Positions 7,209-14,100 of a stretch of 14,100 nt of DNA are shown here, piece by piece. The stretch covers positions 1 to 14,100 of the forward strand of contig CAWUIP010000094.1 in the NCBI GenBank assembly GCA_963922415.1, written 5' to 3'. The position numbers and the translations under genes were made by a program. Under the pieces are notes generated by a model. It was not told the DNA's origin. It was given only the letters and a program-made list of their open reading frames with translations, and made no database searches. Source of the stretch: Aliishimia sp963922415 (lineage in GTDB: Bacteria; Pseudomonadota; Alphaproteobacteria; Rhodobacterales; Rhodobacteraceae). Each line of letters starts with the position of its first letter. Within the stretch, counting starts at the first letter, position 1.

Positions 7209-7922
7209 ATGGCAGCAATCTTAAAACGGTTTCGGTACCTATGCATGGCATTGGCCGCGTTGCTGGCCTTGGCCGCCTGCGTTGAACCTATTGACCAAGG
7301 CTCTGCCGGGGGCACGCGCATTTTGGCGATGGGCGACTCGATGATGGCCTGGAACAGCGCTGGCGGAAACTCCGTTTCCCATGCGGTCGAACGGGTCTTG
7401 GGTGAAGACGTCATCGACCGTTCAGTGCCTGGCGCGCATATGATCTATGAATTGCCAATTTCGGGGGCGCTTGGCCTGCGGATTTCCAAGCAATATGTGC
7501 CAGGCGATTGGGATTGGGTCATTTTAAACGGTGGCGGTAACGACTTATGGCTTGGATGCGGCTGCAACGCATGCGACCGCCGCATGGCCCGGATGATTTC
7601 CCAAGATGGCTCTATTGGTGAGATCCCGCGCCTTGTCGCCCAGTTGCGTGCCGATGGTGCTAAGGTCGTCTATCTGGGCTACTTGCGCACACCTGGCCGG
7701 GACAGCCCGATTGAGGCCTGCGCACCGGTGGGCGACGAGCTTGAAGATCGCTTGGCACAGATGGCTGCGTCGGATCAGGGCGTCTACTTCATATCCAACA
7801 AGGACGTCGTGCCCGATGGTGACTTGTCTTTTCATGCCGCGGATCGGATTCATCCGTCTGCAAAGGGCAGCGCGGCTTTGGGTGCACGCGTAGCGCGATT
7901 GATCCGACGCAATGGCGGCTAA
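7209..7922 (+). CDS. SGNH/GDSL-family hydrolase, predicted lipoprotein
   Basis: A 237-residue predicted esterase or lipase-like hydrolase. The N-terminal signal ends in a lipobox (LAAC, C24). The SGNH blocks are present: catalytic serine S44 in MGDSM, block II glycine in VPGA (G75), block III GGGND (108-112, oxyanion N111), and the D212/H215 pair in DRIHPS. A cysteine cluster, CGCNAC (117-122), follows block III directly, with C171 further on, and may form disulphides in the periplasm. It lies 82 bases after the lytic transglycosylase on the same strand, so co-expression and an envelope substrate (acetyl groups on peptidoglycan or glycans) are plausible but unproven. The start ATG 7209 has AGGGG at 7194-7198, at a long 10-base spacing. 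The substrate is unknown. Confidence 0.88.
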   Translation: MAAILKRFRYLCMALAALLALAACVEPIDQGSAGGTRILAMGDSMMAWNSAGGNSVSHAVERVLGEDVIDRSVPGAHMIYELPISGALGLRISKQYVPGDWDWVILNGGGNDLWLGCGCNACDRRMARMISQDGSIGEIPRLVAQLRADGAKVVYLGYLRTPGRDSPIEACAPVGDELEDRLAQMAASDQGVYFISNKDVVPDGDLSFHAADRIHPSAKGSAALGARVARLIRRNGG

Positions 7923-8077
7923 GTCGCGTCCAAGCAATCACCCTCATTGGACCTAAAATCCACAGCAAGTGATTAAAATTGCGTGGAATTTCTGTTTCTC
8001 CATCAACGCTCCGGCAAGCGGTATGCGGTAGCGACACACGTGAGTGTACACCTCAGCTGTCATAAAGATCGTGCCGT

Positions 8078-10237
8078 ATGAACGACATTAGGAGCCTAAT
8101 CGCCCAAATCCCGGAGCTTACGCTTGACGGGGCGGTTGTGACATACGCGGAACCAAACGCCGATGATCAATACGAAATCCTATGGTGCAATGATGCCATT
8201 TTGCGCGACACGGGGTTCTCTCGAGAGGAGCTTGTCGGGGCCTCGCCGGCGATCTTTCGCGGCCCTCTAACGGACCCCGACTCGCGCACATACATCTACA
8301 AGGAACTCGAAAAAAAGAAGCCGTTCCGAACAACACTTCGCTACCATCGCAAAGACGGTTCGGACTTTTGGTGTGAACTTAGTCTTACACCCATCCGCGA
8401 CGAATTCGGCGTTCATACGCACTGGGCGTTCTTCATGCGCAATGTGAGCGAGGTTATGGAACTTGCCTCACGCCTTGATTCCGCGGAACGCGCGGCAGAA
8501 CTTGCGCAAGAAAGACTATGGCACGCGATTGAGGCGTTGCCAGAAGGCTTTGTGATTTTCGATCGCGACGACCGGATGGTGCTTTGTAACAGTCGGTTTC
8601 GCGAGGCCTATTCGAAAACGGGCGAAGTCATTGCGCCGGGATCTCGGTTTGAAGATATGCTCCGCGACGGATTGGCGAATGGTCAGTATCCTGACGCATT
8701 TGGCCGCGAAGAAGAGTGGCTGAAAGACCGGTTGGAGCGTCACAGAAACCCGCAAGGCCCCATTGTCCAGAAGCTGCCAGGCAATCGATTTGTACAAATC
8801 AACGAAGTGCGTACGCCGGTCGGCGACTTGGTCGGTTTTCGAAATGACATCACGGAACTCAAACAGCAAGAACAAGCCTTGAAAGCGCAAGCGGAAACGC
8901 TGCGCTCCACATTGGAGCAAATCGACAAACTATCCCGAACCGACACGCTAACATCACTCGGGAACCGGCGCGGTTTGGATTTTCGGCTGAGCCAGTTAGA
9001 CAAGGAACTCGACCCCGACCACGAGGTCGCATTTCTGCATATCGACCTCGACAGGTTCAAGGCCATCAACGATGTGTTTGGACATGCGGCCGGTGACTTT
9101 GTACTCGAATACGTTGCGCGCATCTTGCGACAGTCGGTCCGGTCAGATGACTACGTGGCGCGGGTGGGCGGCGATGAGTTTTCGATTGTTCTGAGTGATA
9201 CGCCCAATACGGACATCCGCGTGGCCACTGCAAACATCGCTGACCGGATCATCAATTGCTGTTCAGAACCTCTGCGGTGGAACGACAATCAGCTTATGTT
9301 CGGCGCCAGTATCGGCATCGCCTTCGGGCCGGTAAAAGACATTGAACAGCTCAAACAAAACTCCGACATCGCGCTTTATCAAGCGAAAGACGCCGGACAA
9401 AACAAATCCGCACTGTTCACGCCCGCGCTGCGCAAACAGGTCGAAACCCGCAAACGGCTGGCCGATCAGTTTCTGGCCGGATTTACGAATGGCGAGGTTG
9501 TCGCATTCTGCCAACCGCAGGTCTGCGCAAAAACTGGCGCGCCCGTCGGTGCCGAAGCCTTGGTTCGCTGGCAACACCCGCAACTGGGCGTCCTCACACC
9601 AGATGCCTTTTTGCCGGTGGTCGAAGATCTGGGCATGACGGCAGACCTTGACGAACTGGTCCTGAGCGACGCGTTGAGTATTGCGCATGCCTGTCGTCGT
9701 GCTGGAACGCCTCTGCCCAAAGTCTCGGTGAATGTCAGCTATCGGCGCGTTAAGGCCCTGACCGACCTGAGGCAATTGAAAGCCACGCGCCCGTGGCCAA
9801 CTCATCTTGCGTTCGAACTGCTGGAAACCATCGATTTTGAAGGGTTCGACCCACATATGTCGTGGACTCTTGATGCGCTGCGCGAGATTGGCATCGGCAT
9901 CGAGATTGACGACTTTGGCAGTGGCCGTGCCTCTTTGGTGACGCTTTTGCAGATCCAACCTGATCGGTTGAAAATCGACCGCAGTATCGTGGCAGGCGCT
10001 CTCTCCGACAGTGCAGGTGCGCAGTCTATGGTCCGCGCGATCGGGACAATGGCAAACGGACTTGGCATAGCGATGACTGCGGAAGGCATCGAAACGAAAG
10101 AGCAGTCCGACATGATGCGCGACTTGGGCTGCGACGTGCTTCAGGGGTTCTTTTATGGGCAGGCAATGCCGCGTTCAGAGTTTTTAGAATGGATGGCGGA
10201 CCGTCAGACAAAGCCCACCCAACCTGCCAAAACGTAG
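8078..10237 (+). CDS. PAS-PAS-GGDEF-EAL cyclic-di-GMP signalling protein
   Basis: A 719-residue cytoplasmic sensor with no membrane segment, predicted to make and/or degrade cyclic di-GMP. PAS1 (about 18-125) resembles LOV domains in layout (RYHRKDGSDFWCELSLTPIRDE) but has GASPAIFRGPLTDP where LOV proteins have the GxNCRFLQ cysteine motif. PAS2 (about 148-262) is followed by a coiled-coil linker (about 258-287). The GGDEF domain (about 288-448) has an intact GGDEF (364-368), metal-binding D323 and an RxxD inhibitory site (RSDD, 355-358). The EAL domain (about 462-705) has EAL (493-495), N552, E580, DDFGSG (611-616), K632 and AEGIET, so it also looks competent. The start ATG 8078 lacks a clear ribosome-binding site, so translation may be weak. 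Net activity cannot be read from sequence. Confidence 0.93.
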   Translation: MNDIRSLIAQIPELTLDGAVVTYAEPNADDQYEILWCNDAILRDTGFSREELVGASPAIFRGPLTDPDSRTYIYKELEKKKPFRTTLRYHRKDGSDFWCELSLTPIRDEFGVHTHWAFFMRNVSEVMELASRLDSAERAAELAQERLWHAIEALPEGFVIFDRDDRMVLCNSRFREAYSKTGEVIAPGSRFEDMLRDGLANGQYPDAFGREEEWLKDRLERHRNPQGPIVQKLPGNRFVQINEVRTPVGDLVGFRNDITELKQQEQALKAQAETLRSTLEQIDKLSRTDTLTSLGNRRGLDFRLSQLDKELDPDHEVAFLHIDLDRFKAINDVFGHAAGDFVLEYVARILRQSVRSDDYVARVGGDEFSIVLSDTPNTDIRVATANIADRIINCCSEPLRWNDNQLMFGASIGIAFGPVKDIEQLKQNSDIALYQAKDAGQNKSALFTPALRKQVETRKRLADQFLAGFTNGEVVAFCQPQVCAKTGAPVGAEALVRWQHPQLGVLTPDAFLPVVEDLGMTADLDELVLSDALSIAHACRRAGTPLPKVSVNVSYRRVKALTDLRQLKATRPWPTHLAFELLETIDFEGFDPHMSWTLDALREIGIGIEIDDFGSGRASLVTLLQIQPDRLKIDRSIVAGALSDSAGAQSMVRAIGTMANGLGIAMTAEGIETKEQSDMMRDLGCDVLQGFFYGQAMPRSEFLEWMADRQTKPTQPAKT

Positions 10238-10356
10238 CATCTTAGGCGCACACAGTTTTCGAGCGCTGCAGGTTCAACGCGAACAGTCCGTGGAGCACCG
10301 CACGCTCGGCGCCATTCGTGACATTCCTGAATACGCCTAGCCTGACCCAACGCGCT

Positions 10357-11175
10357 CTAGTCGCCGAGTTTGGCATGCACCTCATTCAAATCAATCTCAC
10401 CAACAGGCATCTTGTTTGACGGGTCGTTGACGTCGTATTTGAAAAGCTCAAAGTCACGATGATACATCTCGTAGACCAAGTGCATCGACAGGTCGTCAAA
10501 ATAGTCTTCGACAGGGTGCGCTCGTTTTGGACCATGTCCTTCAGATTCGTTGAACCGTGGAATGGTGTTCAAGTCAATCGACTGAGGCGTTTCGATATTG
10601 GACAAAACCTGGGACATGCCATCGTTAAACGTTTCGGTCCAAAAGATTTTGTCATAGCGCCCCCCGTTGACAACGAAGGTCGATACATGCCCGGCCATCG
10701 CAGACCAGTGAATGTCCGGCTCCATCGGGCGGCGCCATCGAATGGTATCGCGCGCAAACAACAAAAACCGCCGAAAACTATCAATCTGATCGAACTCTTC
10801 CGTGCCGTCCGGGCCTCCAACATCGATCCCATATTTTTGGATCAAGAGCGGCACAAGGTTACCACGGTAGCGCTTTCCGTTACGCTGGATGCCGCAAATC
10901 TTGTCAAAAAATGAACTCAGGATCCGCGTGTAGGGGTTACGGACACAGGTGAACGCAAAGGACTTGTGGGCTTTGACATTTTTCGTGATCGCATCTTGGC
11001 TGTTGTCGAGTGCCCATTTGTGCAGACCAGAGGTTGCGTCGTGAATGTCACCGTCAAAAAATTCCCCATGATCCGAGAAGTACATGATTTGACCAATACT
11101 GGAACACGCGCATTTGGGCACCACGCGGTACACCATGCTCTCGCTCTCAGTCATCCAGGTTCCAGGAAACCCCAT
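10357..11175 (-). CDS. Sulfotransferase (family 2-like), PAPS-dependent
   Basis: A 272-residue predicted cytoplasmic enzyme that transfers sulfate from PAPS to a carbohydrate or other acceptor. The 5'-phosphosulfate loop is RVVPKCACSSIGQI (17-30), close to the PKCGCTSI form of Sulfotransfer_2 proteins. The 3'-phosphate motif is FAFTCVRNPYTRILSSFFDKI (residues 73-93). The C-terminal LVYEMYHRDFELFKYD resembles the usual family ending. ATG 11175 has a strong GGGGAGGGG just upstream on the minus strand. It is divergent from the Branch-type glycosyltransferase across a 150-base gap, which suggests a surface-glycan acceptor; that is inference. Convergent with the GGDEF-EAL gene across 119 bases containing no gene. 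Confidence 0.85.
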   Translation of the reverse strand: MGFPGTWMTESESMVYRVVPKCACSSIGQIMYFSDHGEFFDGDIHDATSGLHKWALDNSQDAITKNVKAHKSFAFTCVRNPYTRILSSFFDKICGIQRNGKRYRGNLVPLLIQKYGIDVGGPDGTEEFDQIDSFRRFLLFARDTIRWRRPMEPDIHWSAMAGHVSTFVVNGGRYDKIFWTETFNDGMSQVLSNIETPQSIDLNTIPRFNESEGHGPKRAHPVEDYFDDLSMHLVYEMYHRDFELFKYDVNDPSNKMPVGEIDLNEVHAKLGD

Positions 11176-11208
11176 GCGCCCCTCCCCGTCTGAATTTCGT
11201 TCTATCTC

Positions 11209-11236
11209 TCGGTGCCACCCCGCTTGTTTGCACCGA
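11209..11236. promoter_or_regulatory. Inverted repeat in the divergent sulfotransferase/glycosyltransferase gap
   Basis: TCGGTGC (11209-11215) is repeated in inverse as GCACCGA (11230-11236), 21 bases apart start to start, i.e. about two helical turns. It lies in the only shared control region of the two divergent genes. It could be a dimeric regulator site. No T-run follows in either direction, so it is not a terminator. The arms are short, and chance cannot be excluded. Confidence 0.35.
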
Positions 11237-11325
11237 AAAAGTCAAAGAAATCCTATTTATTCAATCACTCTTCAGGTTTAGTAGACTAACTGACAGCTCA
11301 CAAGCGCAATCGTTTCCCAGGTACT

Positions 11326-12903
11326 ATGGCAAAAATCGCGTACATCTTGCTGTGTCACAAAGACCCGGATGCCATTATCAAGCAAGCCGAGCGGTTGACA
11401 ACAGCAGGCGATTATATGTCGATTCACTTCGACGCCTCTGCACCGCGTGGTGCGTTTGAAAAGATCTACACGGCCCTCGAAGACAACCCCAATGTCACCT
11501 TTTCGCGGCAACGCGTCCGCTGTGGCTGGGGTGAGTGGAGCTTGGTCCAAGCTACATTGAATGCAATGGAAGCTGCGCTGGATGAGTTTCCGCGGGCGAC
11601 CCATTTTTACATGCTATCCGGCGACTGCATGGCCATCAAAACCGCCGAGTACATGCACAGGTTTCTTGATGAGCATGACTACGACTTCATCGAAAGCCAT
11701 GATTATTTTGACAGCGATTGGATCAAAACGGGCTGGAAGGAAGAGCGTCTGATTTACCGCCATTGGTTCAACGAACGCACGCAAAAAAGCTTGTTTTATG
11801 GTATGTTTCGCGCGCAGCGTGCGTTGGGCCTGACGCGCGGCATCCCGGATGATATTCGTGTGATGATTGGCAGCCAGTGGTGGTGTCTACGCCGACGCAC
11901 AGCCGAATGGGTTCTTGATTTTTCAAAGAAACGGCGGGACGTCACTCGATTTTTCCGAACAACATGGATCCCTGACGAAACCTACTTCCAAACTGTCGTT
12001 CGCCATGTGGTCCCGCGTGAGGAAATCCAGTCCCGCACACTAACCTTCTTGATGTTTTCCGACTACGGTATGCCGGTGACATTTTACGACGACCATTATG
12101 ATCTGTTGCTCGGTCAAGACTATCTTTTCGCGCGTAAAATCAGCGCAGGCGCGCAAGACCTAAAGCGCCGTCTTGGGCTTCTTTATGCGGCAAACGGGAT
12201 CGAGTTTCAGATTTCGAAAGAGGGACGCAGCCTATTCAAGTTTCTCACGACTCGCGGCCGTGATGGGCGCAGATTTGCGCCGAGGTTTTGGGAGACGGAA
12301 GCCAGCCTGGGTCGCGACCGCGAGTTGATGATTGTGGTGTGCAAGAAATGGCATGTGGCCAAGCGCTTATTGGAACATATCCGCCAAATCAGCAACGTAC
12401 CGACCGTGGAATACCTGTTTAACGAAGGGTCAACTCCGCTGCCCGATCTCGGCGGCATTCAGTCCAGCATGGAAAAACGCCACCGCCACCGCCGGGCTTT
12501 GATGCGCATGCTATTTGACTACTTTGAAACGGACCGAATGGTGATCTGTTTGGATCCCGCGAACCTGGACCTCATGCGTGATTTCGACTCAGATCGGTCG
12601 CGGACAAAGATCCTCGAAGTGCAGTGTAATTTCTCAGACGACTTCTTAATTGGTCACGCGAACCGCGTCGGGCTGGCGGGCGAGCATACAAATTCCGAAA
12701 CGCTGGAACGGCTTTTGCCAACGATCCGTCAAGATATACAGTTTGAAACCGATCGCATTCGCGATGCAGGCTTTGAGAACCTGTATCATTTTCGCGAATA
12801 CGCGACGCCCGAGGAAAATATCGGGCCGCTGGCCGAATTTCTCAGCATTGATTTGGCGCAAGCGCAGCAGTTGGCCGACGCAGGCGGCGTGTTCGCGGAT
12901 TAA
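11326..12903 (+). CDS. Branch (core-2/I-branching)-type glycosyltransferase with extra C-terminal domain
   Basis: A 525-residue predicted cytoplasmic glycosyltransferase. Residues 1 to about 270 match the core-2/I-branching beta-1,6-N-acetylglucosaminyltransferase fold: AYILLCHKDP at the start, YMSIHFDAS (30-38), VRCGWGEWSLVQATLNAM (64-81), FYMLSGDCMAIKT (94-106), MIGSQWWCLRRRTAEWVL (180-197) and WIPDETYFQTVV (214-225), whose acidic pair is the likely catalytic centre. Residues about 325-525 form a second domain beginning ELMIVVCKKWHVAKRLLEHI. I believe this corresponds to a Rhodobacterales-restricted DUF (DUF5928-type) but could not check. ATG 11326 has only a weak AGG upstream. It is divergent from the sulfotransferase, consistent with a joint role in decorating a surface polysaccharide. 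Donor and acceptor are unknown. Confidence 0.85.
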   Translation: MAKIAYILLCHKDPDAIIKQAERLTTAGDYMSIHFDASAPRGAFEKIYTALEDNPNVTFSRQRVRCGWGEWSLVQATLNAMEAALDEFPRATHFYMLSGDCMAIKTAEYMHRFLDEHDYDFIESHDYFDSDWIKTGWKEERLIYRHWFNERTQKSLFYGMFRAQRALGLTRGIPDDIRVMIGSQWWCLRRRTAEWVLDFSKKRRDVTRFFRTTWIPDETYFQTVVRHVVPREEIQSRTLTFLMFSDYGMPVTFYDDHYDLLLGQDYLFARKISAGAQDLKRRLGLLYAANGIEFQISKEGRSLFKFLTTRGRDGRRFAPRFWETEASLGRDRELMIVVCKKWHVAKRLLEHIRQISNVPTVEYLFNEGSTPLPDLGGIQSSMEKRHRHRRALMRMLFDYFETDRMVICLDPANLDLMRDFDSDRSRTKILEVQCNFSDDFLIGHANRVGLAGEHTNSETLERLLPTIRQDIQFETDRIRDAGFENLYHFREYATPEENIGPLAEFLSIDLAQAQQLADAGGVFAD

Positions 12904-12928
12904 TGCGCCCGGAGGCGACGCATCGACC

Positions 12929-13054
12929 TTAGTTTTGTGTGCAGATTGCCCCTGGCAGGGTGCCTTCAGGCGTACAGGTGTCAGACGTGGCCTTATGGCC
13001 AAACATCATGATCGACATTGTGATGACGATCGCGGCAACTGAGCGGGAGAGCAT
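12929..13054 (-). CDS. Small predicted secreted peptide (41 residues)
   Basis: A short open frame from ATG 13054 to TAA 12929. Its start has the best ribosome-binding site in the area: GAGGAG on the minus strand (13063-13068) with 8-base spacing. The peptide begins MLSRSVAAIVITMSIMMFG, a basic-then-hydrophobic signal-like segment, followed by HKATSDTC and ending LPGAICTQN. Cleavage after about residue 22 would leave roughly 19 residues with two cysteines (C27, C38) that could form a disulphide. It fills most of what would otherwise be a 280-base gap, convergent with the glycosyltransferase (25 bases away) and 129 bases downstream of the DUF1523-type gene on the same strand. I do not recognise a family. 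Coding support is the RBS plus signal-peptide logic only. Confidence 0.65.
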   Translation of the reverse strand: MLSRSVAAIVITMSIMMFGHKATSDTCTPEGTLPGAICTQN

Positions 13055-13083
13055 GTGGGTGGCTCCTCTTTCACGGAAAACTC

Positions 13084-13106
13084 ATTATGAACACAACGTT
13101 AACACA
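13084..13106 (-). promoter_or_regulatory. Candidate promoter of the small peptide gene with tandem 11-bp-spaced repeats
   Basis: On the minus strand CATAAT (13089-13084) resembles a -10 box, placing a transcript start about 20-25 bases before the ATG at 13054. Directly upstream, TGTGTT occurs twice in the same direction (plus-strand AACACA at 13090-13095 and 13101-13106), 11 bases apart, about one helical turn. No good -35 box is seen. Tandem one-turn repeats are a common layout for response-regulator activators; that reading is inference. Confidence 0.3.
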
Positions 13107-13183
13107 TTCCGTCGTGAACCGAAAAAATCTATGACAAATGGTCTTCGGTTAGGAACAATCCACTACGCAGAGCGCAAATCGTT

Positions 13184-13828
13184 TCAGCTTCGCCACGAAT
13201 CCAGCCATTTTCTGGCCCGACCGCGCCGCGCGGCCATCCGATCACCCGCTTCTTCTAGGTTGTCTTGGATCTGCTCGAGCGTCGGATCGATGCGCTTTTG
13301 GCGGAACCGCCGCCACCGAACCCAAAGCCCATACCAGACCGCCGCGACCGAGGTCAGGATCAAAATGTTCACCCAAGGCCAAGGCTTTGGCGCGTCGGGT
13401 CCGGGATGCGGTTGAATGGAAATCGCATTTGGGAAGATCGAGAAATAGTTGATGCGCCAGCCGTAGTGCGTGATCAGCGCCCAACGCGGGGCGTCTGCAG
13501 TCGATTTGAGATCTGCCGCCTCGGTTTGCAGGTTCTGCGTGTCAAACTTGAAGTAAGGCGGCCAGCGCCATCCGGTGTCTTCGTTGCGATACACCATCGG
13601 GCGGCCATTGGCTTGCACCGTTTGTATAAAGAAGACGTCCCGGTTTGCCGTCGTTTCGGCATTGCCTGCATCCGCGCCCGCCCAGAAGATCGAGTTCTCG
13701 CCAAAATCGATGCGCCGGTTTTCTGTATCGGTCACCCGCACGATGTCTTTTTGCGGCAGCGTGTAATGGAAGAAGGTCGCAACCAGCATCCAAAACAGTA
13801 ACGTAAACACCCAATTCAGAATCTTCAT
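13184..13828 (-). CDS. DUF1523-type membrane protein
   Basis: A 214-residue protein of unknown function that I recognise as the DUF1523 family, common in Rhodobacterales. A membrane segment near residues 5-22 (NWVFTLLFWMLVATFF) is followed by a domain of about 125 residues, probably periplasmic: LPQKDIVRVTDTENRRID, VFFIQTVQANGRPMVYRNEDTGW, and RWALITHYGWRINYFSIFPNAI. A second membrane segment lies near 151-170 (WVNILILTSVAAVWYGLWV), and a basic, helical cytoplasmic tail follows (RWRRFRQKR, later RMAARRGRARKW). ATG 13828 has AAGGA and GAGG upstream on the minus strand. It lies 18 bases after the small membrane protein gene on the same strand, so the two are probably co-transcribed and may act together. 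Confidence 0.82.
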   Translation of the reverse strand: MKILNWVFTLLFWMLVATFFHYTLPQKDIVRVTDTENRRIDFGENSIFWAGADAGNAETTANRDVFFIQTVQANGRPMVYRNEDTGWRWPPYFKFDTQNLQTEAADLKSTADAPRWALITHYGWRINYFSIFPNAISIQPHPGPDAPKPWPWVNILILTSVAAVWYGLWVRWRRFRQKRIDPTLEQIQDNLEEAGDRMAARRGRARKWLDSWRS

Positions 13829-13846
13829 ACCCTCGATCCTTTCTAC

Positions 13847-14100
13847 TCAGGCATAGTTGGTCAGATAAATGATAAGACCGATCAACACCACCGGCACGAC
13901 ATAAACACCCAAGATTAGCTTGCGTCGGAATGAGGCGTTATAGGCGTCTAGCCCTGCCCGTACGAAGTCGTCTTGATCGCCTTGCCGGGTTTCCTCCCAT
14001 TCTGCCACCAGCTTCGCCTTCCGCACCGAGCGGGAGTAAAGCGATAGGCACACATAGATGATACTGGCAAAGACCAGATACAAAATCACCAACCGCGCCA
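13847..14100 (-). CDS. Small two-helix membrane protein (5' end at or just past right edge)
   Basis: The visible frame encodes about 84 residues: a hydrophobic helix (LVILYLVFASIIYVCLSLYS), a charged middle of about 35 residues (KAKLVAEWEETRQGDQDDF), and a second helix at the C-terminus (LILGVYVVPVVLIGLIIYL). This is a helical-hairpin membrane protein with a soluble loop. A TTG at 14092 is the only in-window start. The frame continues as GCG CGG TTG, preceded by a codon ending in TG whose first base lies outside the window, so a start at 14101 (ATG or GTG, then ARLVILYL) is more likely. It sits upstream of the DUF1523-type gene with an 18-base gap. No function recognised. Confidence 0.7.
   Translation of the reverse strand, partial: ARLVILYLVFASIIYVCLSLYSRSVRKAKLVAEWEETRQGDQDDFVRAGLDAYNASFRRKLILGVYVVPVVLIGLIIYLTNYA

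Noticed and set aside
8044..8051. GTGTACAC palindrome upstream of the GGDEF-EAL gene, considered as a quorum-sensing box
   Set aside because: Only 8 bases, shorter than lux-type boxes, and no LuxR/LuxI genes in the window.
9263..9958. Minus-strand open frame of 231 residues opposite the GGDEF-EAL gene
   Set aside because: Antisense of the intact GGDEF and EAL domains; no independent start signal or domain.
10238..10356. GGTTCAA-like T-loop string and TAGGCG/CGCCTA arms, considered as a tRNA or mobile-element remnant
   Set aside because: No acceptor, D or anticodon stems could be formed, and the 6-base arms about 90 bases apart are within chance expectation; no transposase fragment recognised.
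13265..13801. Plus-strand open frame of 178 residues opposite the DUF1523-type gene
   Set aside because: Antisense shadow; the minus strand gives a recognisable membrane protein with two hydrophobic helices.

Overview
The window looks like chromosomal DNA from an alphaproteobacterium of the Rhodobacteraceae (Roseobacter-type). The evidence is a high-GC sequence, a DUF1523-type membrane protein, a Branch-type glycosyltransferase with an extra C-terminal domain beside a sulfotransferase, and a xylose operon led by a divergent ROK regulator. The assignment comes from recognising protein families, not from a database search. I see no tRNA, rRNA, insertion sequence, CRISPR array or phage gene.

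Region 1 (1-5318) is a D-xylose uptake and entry module. A ROK-family repressor, cut by the left edge, reads leftward. Facing it is xylF-xylH-xylG-xylA: periplasmic xylose-binding protein, permease, a single-domain ATPase and xylose isomerase. A perfect 13-bp inverted repeat (746-758 / 768-780) in the divergent gap is the obvious operator candidate. A strong stem-loop lies between xylF and xylH, and the xylH/xylG and xylG/xylA junctions overlap by one to a few bases. Xylulokinase (xylB) is not in the window; the operon stops at xylA and meets smpB head-on.

Region 2 (5324-7922) holds housekeeping and envelope genes: smpB (trans-translation) on the minus strand, then divergently an MltB-type lytic transglycosylase lipoprotein with a C-terminal peptidoglycan-binding domain, and a small SGNH/GDSL-hydrolase lipoprotein.

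Region 3 (8078-10237) is one large signalling gene, PAS-PAS-GGDEF-EAL, with both cyclic-di-GMP domains looking intact. The first PAS resembles a LOV domain without its photoactive cysteine. The 155-base gap before it (7923-8077) contains no gene I can support.

Region 4 (10357-12903) contains a family-2-type sulfotransferase (minus) divergent from a Branch/core-2-type glycosyltransferase (plus). They are plausibly surface-glycan modifying enzymes sharing a control region. The 119-base gap 10238-10356 between convergent genes holds no recognisable gene or convincing terminator.

Region 5 (12929-14100), all minus strand, has a 41-residue predicted secreted peptide gene with a strong ribosome-binding site, a DUF1523-type membrane protein, and a small two-helix membrane protein that runs to the right edge. 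No clearly new multi-gene system is visible. The best candidates for something undescribed are the 41-residue secreted peptide, the sulfotransferase/glycosyltransferase pair and the LOV-like PAS receptor.
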